The translations under genes and the position numbers were made by a program. The notes under the pieces are model-generated. The model ran no database searches and was not told the DNA's origin. It saw only the letters and a program-made list of their open reading frames with translations. A stretch of 32,856 nucleotides of DNA from Williamsia sp. (GTDB lineage Bacteria > Actinomycetota > Actinomycetes > Mycobacteriales > Mycobacteriaceae). Within the stretch, counting starts at the first letter, position 1. Every line of letters starts with the position of its first letter. Positions 16,262-23,693 of the stretch are shown here, one piece after another. The stretch spans positions 1 through 32,856 of the forward strand of contig NZ_JAEMTF010000052.1 of the NCBI RefSeq assembly GCF_016462415.1, in the 5' to 3' direction.

Positions 16262-17053
16262 CTAGATCTCGGGTGCCGGTACGACGCCGGTCAGGATGCC
16301 TCCGCTGAGACCGCCGTCGACGACCATCGCGTGGCCGTTGATCCAGCGGGCGGAATCGGTGACCAGGAAGATGATCGCGTCGGCGATGTCGTCGGGCTGG
16401 GCGTGTCGGCCCAGCAGACCCCGGACGCCGTCGAGATTATCCTTGCCCATCGACTCCTCGAAGTCGGGCAGAATCGGGGTTTCCACAGGTCCGGGCAGTA
16501 CCGCGTTGATGCGCAGCCCCATCTCCACCAGGGCCAACGACATCGACATCGCGTAGACCGTGGCGACCTCCTTGGAGAAGTTGTAGGTGTTGCCCTCCTG
16601 CGGGTTGGCCTTGAACCAGGCCGCACCCTCGTCGAAGGTGTCGGTGGCCAGTAGGTCGCGCACCTGCTCGAGACGCAACGGCCAGTTCATCCCGGCGATC
16701 GACGAGACCACGACGATCGAGCCACCTGTGCGCAACCGGCCGAACATCGCCTCGGTGAGGTGCCGGACGGCCAGCGCGTTCACCGCGAGCACGAGATCGC
16801 CCGGCGCGGTACCGGGGATACCCGCCACGTTGATCAGTCCGTCGTACTCGCCGTCGAGCCTCTCGACCGCGGCGTCGATGCTGCGCGGATTGGCCAGGTC
16901 GACCTCGACGTGCGAGGTGACCGCCGCGGTGGGGGTGTTGCGGTCGAGGCTGTGCACCTGAGCACCGGCCGCGAGCAGCTTGTTCGCCACCACGCGGCCG
17001 ATCCCCGACGCGGTCCCGGTGACGACGAAGCTCCTCCCAGCCAGATCGCTCAT
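16262..17053 (-). CDS. short-chain dehydrogenase/reductase (alcohol dehydrogenase type)
   Basis: From ATG 17053 the product is 263 residues, normal for classical SDRs. It shows the cofactor loop TGTASGIG (12-19), the NVAG motif (75-78), VVVSSIAG with the catalytic Ser around 117, and Tyr157/Lys161 in YNFSK. The C-terminal INGHAMVVDGG motif is also standard. A long insert between the Ser and Tyr (residues 122-156, rich in Trp and acidic residues) resembles 3-alpha-hydroxysteroid or coniferyl-alcohol dehydrogenase relatives. The start codon overlaps the P450 stop in an ATGA (17050-17053), so the two enzymes are made together. It most likely oxidises the alcohol produced by the P450. Confidence 0.95.
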   Translation of the reverse strand: MSDLAGRSFVVTGTASGIGRVVANKLLAAGAQVHSLDRNTPTAAVTSHVEVDLANPRSIDAAVERLDGEYDGLINVAGIPGTAPGDLVLAVNALAVRHLTEAMFGRLRTGGSIVVVSSIAGMNWPLRLEQVRDLLATDTFDEGAAWFKANPQEGNTYNFSKEVATVYAMSMSLALVEMGLRINAVLPGPVETPILPDFEESMGKDNLDGVRGLLGRHAQPDDIADAIIFLVTDSARWINGHAMVVDGGLSGGILTGVVPAPEI

Positions 17054-18312
17054 GACTGCCGCTCCAGCGTGTACGGCAGCGACCGGACGGCGTGGACGAA
17101 GTTGCCGACCAGGAACTCCGGCTCGCCGAGTTGCAGGTTCGGCGCTCGGGTCAGCAACTGGCCGAACAACTCTCGGAGCTGCGTCTTGGCGAGAAAGGCA
17201 CCCATGCAGAAGTGGGGGCCGCCGCCACCGAACCCGACGTGCGGGTTGGGCGATCGCGTCACATCGAAGCGGTCGGGGTCGGTGAACACCTCGGCGTCGC
17301 GGTTGGCCGACGGGTAGAGCATCAGCAGCCACTCCCCCGCGCGGATCGGTTGTCCACCGACCTCGGTGTCCACCAGGGCCGTCCGACGGAACGTCATCAC
17401 CGGGGTGGCGTATCGGATGAACTCGTCGATGGCGGTGGGGATGGTGCCGTCGAAGTCGTCGACGAGCAGACGCCTCTGATCGGGGTTGTCCTGCAATGCC
17501 TGTGCGACCAGGCTGATGGTGTTGCGGGTGGTGTCGTTGCCGGCCACCGACAGCAGCACGAAGAACGCGGCGATCTCGTCGTCGGTCAGCTTCTCGCCGT
17601 CGACCTCGGCCTGCACCAGGTTGGTCATGAGGTCGTCGCGGGGTTCTACGCGGCGGGCCTCGGCCAGCTCGAGCGCCATGGTCAGCAACGCGACCAACGA
17701 CTCGTTGAGTACTTCGCCGGGCTCGCGTCCGGCGGCGACGGCCGGGTCGTTCCACGACACCAGCCCGTCGGCGTGGTGCGCGGCGTCGTCCCGATGGCTC
17801 TCGTCGAGGCCCATCATCTCGTAGATGGTCCACATCGGTAGGCGCTTGGACACCTGCATGACGAAGTCACCCTCGGGGTTGGCCAGCAGATCGTCGACGA
17901 TGCGCTCGGCCTGGCTCTGGATCTGCTCGGTGATCGTCTTCACCTGGCGCGGGGTGAACGCGGCGCTGACCAGCCGACGAAGCGAGGCGTGGCGCTTTCC
18001 GTCCATGGCCAGGAACGACATCGACGCCTCGAGCAGCTCCTCGGGGAGCTCCTCGACCATCACGCCCTGCGCCGAGGTGAACAGCTCCGGGTGCTTGCTG
18101 ACGTAGGTGATGTCGGCGTGGGTGGCCACCGCCCACACGCCGGGTTGCTCCGGCGGGATCAGCGCGCCCTCGATCGGGGGATGCCAACTGATCGGCGCCG
18201 TGTCGCGCAGCAGTCGGAAGGTCGCCTCGCGGTCGTCGGCGGTGGCCGCCCAGAACGACTGCGGCGAGATGCTCGCGGGATGGAAGGTCCGGTCGGCGGT
18301 CGGTGCACTCAT
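17050..18312 (-). CDS. cytochrome P450
   Basis: The 420-residue soluble P450 has all core motifs: I-helix AGNDTTRN (257-264) with the oxygen-activating acid/Thr, ExxR at Glu297-Arg300 (EFIR), and the haem loop FGGGGPHFCMGAFLAK with Cys369 as iron ligand. Overall pattern (DGKRHASLRRLVSAAFTPRQ, WNDP, RRTALVDTEVGG) resembles actinobacterial CYP124/125/142-like families that hydroxylate sterol side chains, branched lipids or terpenoids; the exact family cannot be set by eye. It follows the SCP2 gene by 40 bases and is coupled to the dehydrogenase gene. Electrons would come from the ferredoxin at the end of the same unit. Confidence 0.96.
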   Translation of the reverse strand: MSAPTADRTFHPASISPQSFWAATADDREATFRLLRDTAPISWHPPIEGALIPPEQPGVWAVATHADITYVSKHPELFTSAQGVMVEELPEELLEASMSFLAMDGKRHASLRRLVSAAFTPRQVKTITEQIQSQAERIVDDLLANPEGDFVMQVSKRLPMWTIYEMMGLDESHRDDAAHHADGLVSWNDPAVAAGREPGEVLNESLVALLTMALELAEARRVEPRDDLMTNLVQAEVDGEKLTDDEIAAFFVLLSVAGNDTTRNTISLVAQALQDNPDQRRLLVDDFDGTIPTAIDEFIRYATPVMTFRRTALVDTEVGGQPIRAGEWLLMLYPSANRDAEVFTDPDRFDVTRSPNPHVGFGGGGPHFCMGAFLAKTQLRELFGQLLTRAPNLQLGEPEFLVGNFVHAVRSLPYTLERQS

Positions 18313-18352
18313 GAGAGAAGTCCTTGTCTTCAGAACGGGGCTGGGCTGGGCG

Positions 18353-18772
18353 TCAGACGAGCAGGTCGTCGCGACCGTCGGCCTTCAGGCGCTCGACGTA
18401 GGTGGGGAAGAGCTTCTTCGACAGAGGTGCCAGCTTGAGCAGCGCCGCGACGTTGCCGTCGACCGAGATCTTCTTCTTGGCCATGGCCATCGGGAGGTTC
18501 ACCTTGCCCTGCCAGTAGGCACTGCCGACGTCCGCGGTCATCGACATCGTCGCGCCGGGTGTGGGTGCGGCGTCGAGTCCACCGGGCAGCCCATCGCCGA
18601 ACACCTTCTGGTTGGCGGCATCGACCACCACGTGCGCCTCGGGCTCGGAGAACGCGAACTCGAGGATGATCCCCGTTCCGGCCAGCTTCGGACCGATCTC
18701 GTCGTCGGCGAACGCCGTCTCGAAGATCCCTCCGATGTAGGTACACACCTCGTCGGCATTGGCGAAACCCAT
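18353..18772 (-). CDS. SCP2 sterol-carrier-like lipid-binding protein
   Basis: The 139-residue single-domain protein has the SCP2 pattern: an amphipathic N-terminal helix, LEFAFSEPEAHVVVD strands, a TMSMTADVGSAYWQGKVNLP stretch and the DGNVAALLKLAPLSKKLFPTYV helix at the end. SCP2 domains bind fatty acyl chains, sterols or similar hydrophobic ligands in a tunnel. As first gene of the operon (GGAGGA five to six bases before the ATG), it may deliver or store the hydrophobic substrate of the P450. It is divergent from the TetR regulator, with a palindromic site in between. Confidence 0.87.
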   Translation of the reverse strand: MGFANADEVCTYIGGIFETAFADDEIGPKLAGTGIILEFAFSEPEAHVVVDAANQKVFGDGLPGGLDAAPTPGATMSMTADVGSAYWQGKVNLPMAMAKKKISVDGNVAALLKLAPLSKKLFPTYVERLKADGRDDLLV

Positions 18773-18836
18773 GATGTCCTCCGTCGTCGCAGTTCAGGGC
18801 TGACCCCACCGCGCAGATGAGGTGTGGATCACAGTA

Positions 18837-18856
18837 ACCATAACTTAACTTATGGT
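18837..18856. promoter_or_regulatory. 20-bp palindrome, probable TetR operator
   Basis: ACCATAA-N6-TTATGGT has perfectly complementary 7-bp arms, and two of the three inner pairs also match, giving 18 of 20 symmetrical bases. It is a strikingly AT-rich island in the 141-base gap between the divergent SCP2 and TetR starts, 64 bases from one and 57 from the other. The size and symmetry fit a TetR dimer site that could silence both promoters. Binding is inferred. Confidence 0.75.
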
Positions 18857-18913
18857 CAAGGGAATCGGACGTCCGTCCGTGGCTGCGTGCAACCGACGAC
18901 CTAGGCTGGGTGG

Positions 18914-19477
18914 GTGGCGACCACGACAACGCGCCAGGCGTACCTGGAGACCGGACTGGATGTACTCGCCGATCTCGGGTACGGCGGACTGAAGCTCGCC
19001 GAGGTGTGTCGACGACTCGGTGTCACATCGGGGTCGTTCTATCACTTCTTCGACAACTGGGGTCACTACACCGGGGAGCTGATCGAGCACTGGCGGACCG
19101 ATCGGTCGGACACGTTGATCGAGCAGGTCCGAGCCGAACCGGACCCCCGCGAACGCATCGCGGCCCTGCAGGCGATCGGCATGTCGCTGCCCTATCGTGC
19201 GGAGTCGGCCATCCGGACGTGGAGCAGCCTGGATCCCGCCGTTCTCGCGGTGCAGCAGGAGGTCGACGCCCAGCGCGCACAGGTCCTGCACGACGCAGCC
19301 CTCGCCATCGTCGGCAACGAGCGCGGTGCGGAGATGTTCGCCAAGTGGGCGATGTACCTGCTGGTCGGATACGAGCAGATCACCCTCGAGGCCGATCGTG
19401 ATGCGCTGGAGTGGATGTTCAACCGCGCCGAGATCGCGCTCGACTCAGGCGAGCTGGCAGACCTGCCCCCGGCGTGA
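18914..19477 (+). CDS. TetR-family transcriptional regulator of the SCP2-P450 operon
   Basis: The 187-residue protein starts at GTG 18914. It has a TetR helix-turn-helix: RQAYLETGLDVLADLGYGGL, KLAEVCRRLGVTSGSFYHFF and DNWGHYTGELIEHW. The GSFYHFFDNW recognition-helix end differs from the commoner YYHFxxK form. The C-terminal part is helical, with EVDAQRAQVLHDAALAIVGN and a Trp-rich AEMFAKWAMYLLVGYEQ segment, similar to TetR proteins near lipid and sterol catabolic genes. Position, divergence and the nearby palindrome make it the probable repressor of the SCP2-P450-SDR-ALDH-ferredoxin unit. The inducer is unknown, perhaps a substrate or CoA ester. Confidence 0.92.
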   Translation: MATTTTRQAYLETGLDVLADLGYGGLKLAEVCRRLGVTSGSFYHFFDNWGHYTGELIEHWRTDRSDTLIEQVRAEPDPRERIAALQAIGMSLPYRAESAIRTWSSLDPAVLAVQQEVDAQRAQVLHDAALAIVGNERGAEMFAKWAMYLLVGYEQITLEADRDALEWMFNRAEIALDSGELADLPPA

Positions 19478-19484
19478 ACGTGCT

Positions 19485-20759
19485 TCAGGCGGGGGCCAGG
19501 AACGCCTGCAGGGCAGCGGAATAACTCGCGACATCGTCGGCGCCCATCATCTCCCGAGCGCTGTGCATGGCCAGCTGCGCGGCACCGACATCGACCGTGC
19601 GCAGCCCGGTCCGGGTCGCGGTGATCGGTCCGATGGTCGATCCGCACGGCAGGTCGGCACGGTGGACGTATCGCTGCAGCGGCACCCCGGCCTGCTCGCA
19701 GGCCAACGCGAACAGTCCCTCGCCCTCGGCGTCGCTGGCGTAGCGCAGGTTCTGGTTGACCTTGAGCACCGGGCCGCCGTTGACCGCGATCCGGTGGGCG
19801 GGCTCGTGACGCTCGGGGTAGTTCGGATGCGTCGCGTGCGCCATGTCGCCCGACGCGCAGACGCTCGCCGCCATGGTCTGGAGGTAGTCGCCCCGATTCC
19901 CGCCGCGCGCCAACACGATTCGCTCGAGAGTGCTCGCGAGGAAGTCCGACGCCGCGCCGCGCTCGGATCCGCTACCGACCTCTTCGTGGTCGAACAACGC
20001 CAACACCCGCGTCGGTCCGGTCGAGTCCGCGGCGTCGAGCAGGCCGCGCAGCCCGGCGTAGCAGGTGCCCTGGTTGTCCAGGCGTGGAGCGCTGAGCAGA
20101 TCGGAATGCGCGCCGATCGGCGAGCTGGGCACGAGGTCGTGGGTCATCAGTTCCCAGCCGACCAGATCGGCGAGGTCGAGATCCTGACCGGCGCACAGCC
20201 ATTCGAGGAACTGCGCCGACGTGCCGTCGTCGACTCCCCAGATGGCGTTGACGTGACGCTGCGGGTCGAGGGTCACGCCCTTGCGGTCCTCGGACAGGTG
20301 GATGGCCAGCTGCGGCACCCGCAGGACCGGGTCGTCGACCCGGATGAGCCGCTGCTCGAGGCCGTTACCGCGACGGAGCGAGAGGCGCCCGGAGACCCCG
20401 AGGTCCCGGTCGAGCCAGGAGTTCAGCCACGCACCGCCGTAGGGCTCGAGGCCGACCATGCGCAGCCCGGCCGAACGCAGTTCCGGGTGTTGCTTCAGAC
20501 GCAGGTTGGGGCTGTCGGTGTGGCCGCCGACGATTCGAAAGGCCGTGTCGGTGCCGCGGGCGTCCCAGGCGATGATCGATCCGCCGCGGACGACGTAGTG
20601 CGCCCCGGTGACATCGGCCCACGCCTGCGTCTCGTGCAGTTCGGTGTAGCCGGCGGATTGCAGTTCGGCCGCGACCGTCGCGCACACGTGAAACGGCGAC
20701 GGCGAGGCGTCGACGAACGTGCACAGGCCGACCGCGGTCGCCGACGTCGGGATCGTCAT
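19485..20759 (-). CDS. apeB: M18 family aminopeptidase
   Basis: The 424-residue product matches bacterial M18 (aspartyl aminopeptidase-like) zinc enzymes. Visible metal and catalytic motifs are [12 protein letters not shown] (His80), SAPRLDNQG (Asp227), [17 protein letters not shown] (Glu259/Glu260) and a C-terminal [14 protein letters not shown] and [11 protein letters not shown] region with the last His. The enzymes form large cytoplasmic dodecamers and remove N-terminal residues from peptides. The start is only five bases after the purQ stop, making it the third gene of a purS-purQ unit; M. tuberculosis keeps an M18 gene in this neighbourhood as I recall. The gene symbol follows common practice. 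Residue preference cannot be read from sequence. Confidence 0.94.
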   Translation of the reverse strand: MTIPTSATAVGLCTFVDASPSPFHVCATVAAELQSAGYTELHETQAWADVTGAHYVVRGGSIIAWDARGTDTAFRIVGGHTDSPNLRLKQHPELRSAGLRMVGLEPYGGAWLNSWLDRDLGVSGRLSLRRGNGLEQRLIRVDDPVLRVPQLAIHLSEDRKGVTLDPQRHVNAIWGVDDGTSAQFLEWLCAGQDLDLADLVGWELMTHDLVPSSPIGAHSDLLSAPRLDNQGTCYAGLRGLLDAADSTGPTRVLALFDHEEVGSGSERGAASDFLASTLERIVLARGGNRGDYLQTMAASVCASGDMAHATHPNYPERHEPAHRIAVNGGPVLKVNQNLRYASDAEGEGLFALACEQAGVPLQRYVHRADLPCGSTIGPITATRTGLRTVDVGAAQLAMHSAREMMGADDVASYSAALQAFLAPA

Positions 20760-20764
20760 ACGAC

Positions 20765-21445
20765 TCAGGCCGTGGCCAGGACCGCGTCGATCGCGGAGAA
20801 GAACAGCCCGAGTCCGTCGTCACTCGGGCCGGTCAGCGGCTCGGTGGCGTGTTCGGGATGGGGCATGAGACCCACGACGCGTCCGTCGGCGCTCGCGATA
20901 CCCGCGATGGAGCGCAGGGACCCGTTCGGGTTGTCGCCGGCGTAGCGGAACACCACGCGACCCTCCCCCTCGAGCTCGTCGAGCACCTCCTCGGAGGCGA
21001 CGAACCGTCCCTCGCCGGATTTGAGCGGAACCAGGATCTCGGCGCCGGGCTCGAATCGGCTGCTCCACGCCGACGTCGTCGACTCGACCTTCAGCCACTG
21101 GTCGCGGCACACGAAGTGCAACCCGGTGTTGCGGGTCAGTGCGCCGGGCAGCAGACCGGCCTCGCACAGCACCTGGAAACCGTTGCAGATACCCAGGATC
21201 GGGGTGCCACGGGTGGCCGCCTCGACGACGGCGCCCATCATCGGGGCGAAGCGGGCGATGGCGCCGGCGCGCAGGTAGTCGCCGTAGGAGAAGCCGCCGG
21301 GCACGATGACCGCGTCGACGCCCTGCAGGTCGGCATCGGCGTGCCAGAGTTCGACCGGCTGCGCACCGGCGAGACGGACCGCCCGTGAGGCGTCGACGTC
21401 GTCGAGGGTGCCCGGGAAGGTGATGACCCCGATGCGGGCCGTCAC
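20765..21445 (-). CDS. purQ: phosphoribosylformylglycinamidine synthase, glutaminase subunit
   Basis: PurQ hydrolyses glutamine and passes ammonia to PurL to make FGAM in step four of purine synthesis. The 226 residues form a class-I amidotransferase: the opening [15 protein letters not shown], the oxyanion strand [16 protein letters not shown], nucleophile Cys87 in GICNGFQ, and the His196/Glu198 pair in MPHPEHA. Length is normal for the small actinobacterial PurQ of the PurS-PurQ-PurL three-part enzyme. It overlaps purS by an ATGA (21442-21445). PurL is not in the window. Confidence 0.98.
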   Translation of the reverse strand: MTARIGVITFPGTLDDVDASRAVRLAGAQPVELWHADADLQGVDAVIVPGGFSYGDYLRAGAIARFAPMMGAVVEAATRGTPILGICNGFQVLCEAGLLPGALTRNTGLHFVCRDQWLKVESTTSAWSSRFEPGAEILVPLKSGEGRFVASEEVLDELEGEGRVVFRYAGDNPNGSLRSIAGIASADGRVVGLMPHPEHATEPLTGPSDDGLGLFFSAIDAVLATA

Positions 21446-21681
21446 TGCTCGGCCCTGGAGACGGTGAAGTTCTCGATCACGGTGTTGGCCAACAGTTCCG
21501 CAGCGATGCGATCGAGGGCCGCGTCGTCGACCGAGCCGTCGACCTCGAGCTCGAAGCGCTTGCCCTGCCGGACGTCGGCGATACCGGAGAACCCGAGTCG
21601 ACCGAGCGCTCCGACGATCGCCTGCCCCTGCGGGTCGAGGATCTCCGTCTTGGGCATCACGTCGACAACCACACGCGCCAT
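21442..21681 (-). CDS. purS: phosphoribosylformylglycinamidine synthase subunit PurS
   Basis: This 79-residue protein is the small linker subunit that joins PurQ to PurL. It shows the expected [40 protein letters not shown] and [11 protein letters not shown] segments. An AGGAG lies nine bases before the ATG. It opens the purS-purQ-aminopeptidase unit; a promoter would lie in the 65 bases before it, where no clear element stands out. Confidence 0.97.
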   Translation of the reverse strand: MARVVVDVMPKTEILDPQGQAIVGALGRLGFSGIADVRQGKRFELEVDGSVDDAALDRIAAELLANTVIENFTVSRAEQ

Positions 21682-21746
21682 CTTGTTCGCTCCTGTATCA
21701 CCGGGGGCTGATTCTCGTGGTCAGCTTACCGGCTGTCGCGCCTGCT

Positions 21747-22454
21747 CTACGCAGCGCTGCGCCGTGCGCCCGAGTGCGTCAGCTCACGGTAGGTGACCGG
21801 CGCGAGGCCGTGGTGCAGCGCGAGGTCGACGCAGTCGAGGATGGTCGAGCGCGCCATCGGGTTGTCGAGGTGTTTGGCGGCGATCGACAGTCGCACGACC
21901 CCGCCCTTGCGCGCGGTGCGGTTCGATACGACGACCACCATCCGACACCACCAGGCGTCGGCCCGGAACCCGTCGCCGAACCCCAGCACCCGTGAGCGGT
22001 GGAACGACCCGGTCGACAGATCGTTCCAGCCGGAGAACCCGAGGTTGACCCGGAACCCGGCCTGCGGCAGCGCCTCGATGGCGCCCGCGGACGCGGACCA
22101 GCGAGGGGCGGCGAAGATGCGCGTCCGCAGACCGCTGCGCTCGAGGACCCGGTCGGCGGCGGTCAGCCGCAGCGCCGCCTCATGGGCGGCGATGACCGCG
22201 AACTCGGCGCGACGACGCTTGGTGGCCGCCTGGTCGTAACCGTGCAGCACGATGGCGTCGTCGCCGGACCGGCGGTCTCGTAACCAGCCGACGGTGTCGG
22301 TGTCGTCGAGCAGCCGGTAGCCGTGCTTGAGACGCGGCGCGACCAGCAACGACACCGGGACCTCACGCGCGGCGAGCGTCTCGGTGAAGTCGCGGACCGC
22401 GACCGCGGTCTCGGTACGGATGCCGGAGATCGATACGTACAGCTGTCCTGCCAT
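21747..22454 (-). CDS. DUF2334 polysaccharide-deacetylase-like protein
   Basis: The 235-residue protein resembles DUF2334, a branch of the NodB/polysaccharide deacetylase fold. Features are the first strand LYVSISGIRTET, VPVSLLVAPRL (beta strand and loop), the DAIVLHGYDQ motif with a candidate metal His, RIFAAPRWSASAGAIEALPQ (the common F-x-x-P-x-W-x-x-S segment) and VRLSIAAKHLDNP near the end. The usual N-terminal DD metal pair seems changed to SG (SISGIRTE), so activity may be altered. It lies 65 bases after (downstream on the + map of) the purS start, in the position where M. tuberculosis has another hypothetical gene (Rv0787), though I cannot confirm they are orthologous. No signal peptide, so presumably cytoplasmic. 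Confidence 0.75.
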   Translation of the reverse strand: MAGQLYVSISGIRTETAVAVRDFTETLAAREVPVSLLVAPRLKHGYRLLDDTDTVGWLRDRRSGDDAIVLHGYDQAATKRRRAEFAVIAAHEAALRLTAADRVLERSGLRTRIFAAPRWSASAGAIEALPQAGFRVNLGFSGWNDLSTGSFHRSRVLGFGDGFRADAWWCRMVVVVSNRTARKGGVVRLSIAAKHLDNPMARSTILDCVDLALHHGLAPVTYRELTHSGARRSAA

Positions 22455-22559
22455 GGGACCCAGTGTCGACCGTGCAGGTGTTGCGACGGTGGAGTCGACG
22501 TGTACGGCGATCGAACTACCCGTGTGACATGTGCCGCGTCGCGCCGGCGCGCGAGTCGA

Positions 22560-23042
22560 TCAGAGAACGGCCTCGATCGCCTCGATGACCTCGGCGGCAT
22601 CGGGCTCGGTGCGCGGGCGGAAGCGTCGGACGACGGTCCCGTCGGCGTCGAGCAGGAACTTCTCGAAATTCCATTGCACATCGCCCGCCTCACCGGAATC
22701 ATCGGTCGCCTGCGTCAACTCGACGTAGAGCGGGTGCCGGCCGTCGCCGTTGACGTCCACCTTCTCCATCAGGGGGAAGGTGACGCCGTAGGTGGTCGAA
22801 CAGAACGTCTCGATCTCCTCGGCGGTGCCGGGCTCCTGGCCCATGAACTGGTTACACGGGACACCGACGACCGTGAGGCCACGGTCGCGGTAGTCCTCGG
22901 CGATCTTCTCGAGGCCGCTGTACTGCGGGGTCAGGCCGCACTTGCTGGCCACGTTGACCACGAGTACCGGCCCGGCGAACTCGCCGAGGGTGGTGTCGGC
23001 GCCCTGAAGGGTGGTGAGGGGAATGGCGTTGATGGAGGTCAT
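22560..23042 (-). CDS. glutathione peroxidase family thiol peroxidase
   Basis: From ATG 23042 the protein has 160 residues. It shows the family tetrad: peroxidatic Cys35 in NVASKCGLTPQY, Gln69 in MGQEPG, and Trp124-Asn125 in WNFEKFL. A further Cys63 (VPCNQF) and Cys81 (ETFCSTTYGV) are placed as in the Cys-type enzymes that form an internal disulfide and are recycled by thioredoxin, so thioredoxin (or mycoredoxin) rather than glutathione is the likely reductant in an actinomycete. A much longer frame upstream to 23702 merely runs antisense to the divergent MarR gene and is rejected. It is a single gene divergent from MarR. Confidence 0.95.
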   Translation of the reverse strand: MTSINAIPLTTLQGADTTLGEFAGPVLVVNVASKCGLTPQYSGLEKIAEDYRDRGLTVVGVPCNQFMGQEPGTAEEIETFCSTTYGVTFPLMEKVDVNGDGRHPLYVELTQATDDSGEAGDVQWNFEKFLLDADGTVVRRFRPRTEPDAAEVIEAIEAVL

Positions 23043-23120
23043 CTGATGAGAGTAAGTCGTTCGACCGACCGCGGCGAAGTGACCCGGACCACTGGTTTTC
23101 CGAGAGTGTGTTCGATCCCA

Positions 23121-23134
23121 CAACAATTGCGTTG
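23121..23134. promoter_or_regulatory. CAAC-N6-GTTG dyad in the GPx-MarR intergenic gap
   Basis: A 14-base dyad with four-base arms (CAAC at 23121-23124 and GTTG at 23131-23134) lies about 35 bases before the MarR start. A second GTTGCG half-like motif follows at 23144-23149. It could be a MarR autoregulatory site, but short arms make chance likely. Confidence 0.3.
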
Positions 23135-23168
23135 GCGACGATAGTTGCGTGTGCGTTACCTTTTTTCG

Positions 23169-23693
23169 GTGACTCTCACCCACCCGCAGCCTGCGCTCTC
23201 GGCATCGGTGTCGGAGGAGCAGACGTTCGACGTACTCGTCGATTTCCTCAACCGTCTGCTCTGCACGACCGAGGTCGACGCGCTCGACAGCATGATGAAC
23301 ACCGAGATCTCGTTCTCCCATTTCCGCACCCTGATGATCCTCTCCGGGCGTGGGCGGGCGTTGTCGTTGAACGAACTCGGCGACGCGTTGCACCTGTCGC
23401 TCGCGGCGGCCGGACGCAACGTCGACAAGCTGGTGGGTCTGGGACTGGTGGACCGGCGCGAGGACAGCCAGGACCGCCGGGTCAAGCGGGTGTCCCTCAC
23501 CGACGAGGGGCACGCGATGGTCAGCGCACATCTCGACAACAAGGAAGACCAGTTCCGCAGCTTCGTGGGCCGGTTGCCCGAAGACCTGCGGGACGGACTG
23601 CACTCCGTCCTGAACTCGATAGTCAGCGGCGACTATCTCTCCGAATCCGATCCGGTGTTCGCGCACCGGAAGAGCCAGAAAGTGAACGGATGA
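23169..23693 (+). CDS. MarR-family transcriptional regulator
   Basis: From GTG 23169 the product has 174 residues; GTG 23151 and TTG 23145 are alternatives and none has a clear ribosome site. The winged helix shows in ISFSHFRTLMILSGRGRALS, LNELGDALHLSLAAAGRNVD and KLVGLGLVDRREDSQDRRVK with VSLTDEG, the D-x-R-x-x-R wing typical of MarR. The C-terminal helices (HLDNKEDQFRSFVGRLPEDL) form the dimer. The stop overlaps the transporter start in an ATGA (23690-23693), a standard MarR-efflux arrangement in which the repressor senses the exported compound. Confidence 0.93.
   Translation: MTLTHPQPALSASVSEEQTFDVLVDFLNRLLCTTEVDALDSMMNTEISFSHFRTLMILSGRGRALSLNELGDALHLSLAAAGRNVDKLVGLGLVDRREDSQDRRVKRVSLTDEGHAMVSAHLDNKEDQFRSFVGRLPEDLRDGLHSVLNSIVSGDYLSESDPVFAHRKSQKVNG

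Noticed and set aside
17054-17833. Long upstream extension of the short-chain dehydrogenase frame
   Set aside because: It is antiparallel-frame shadow of the P450 gene (Arg/Gly-rich translation); the Rossmann motif starts properly after ATG 17053.
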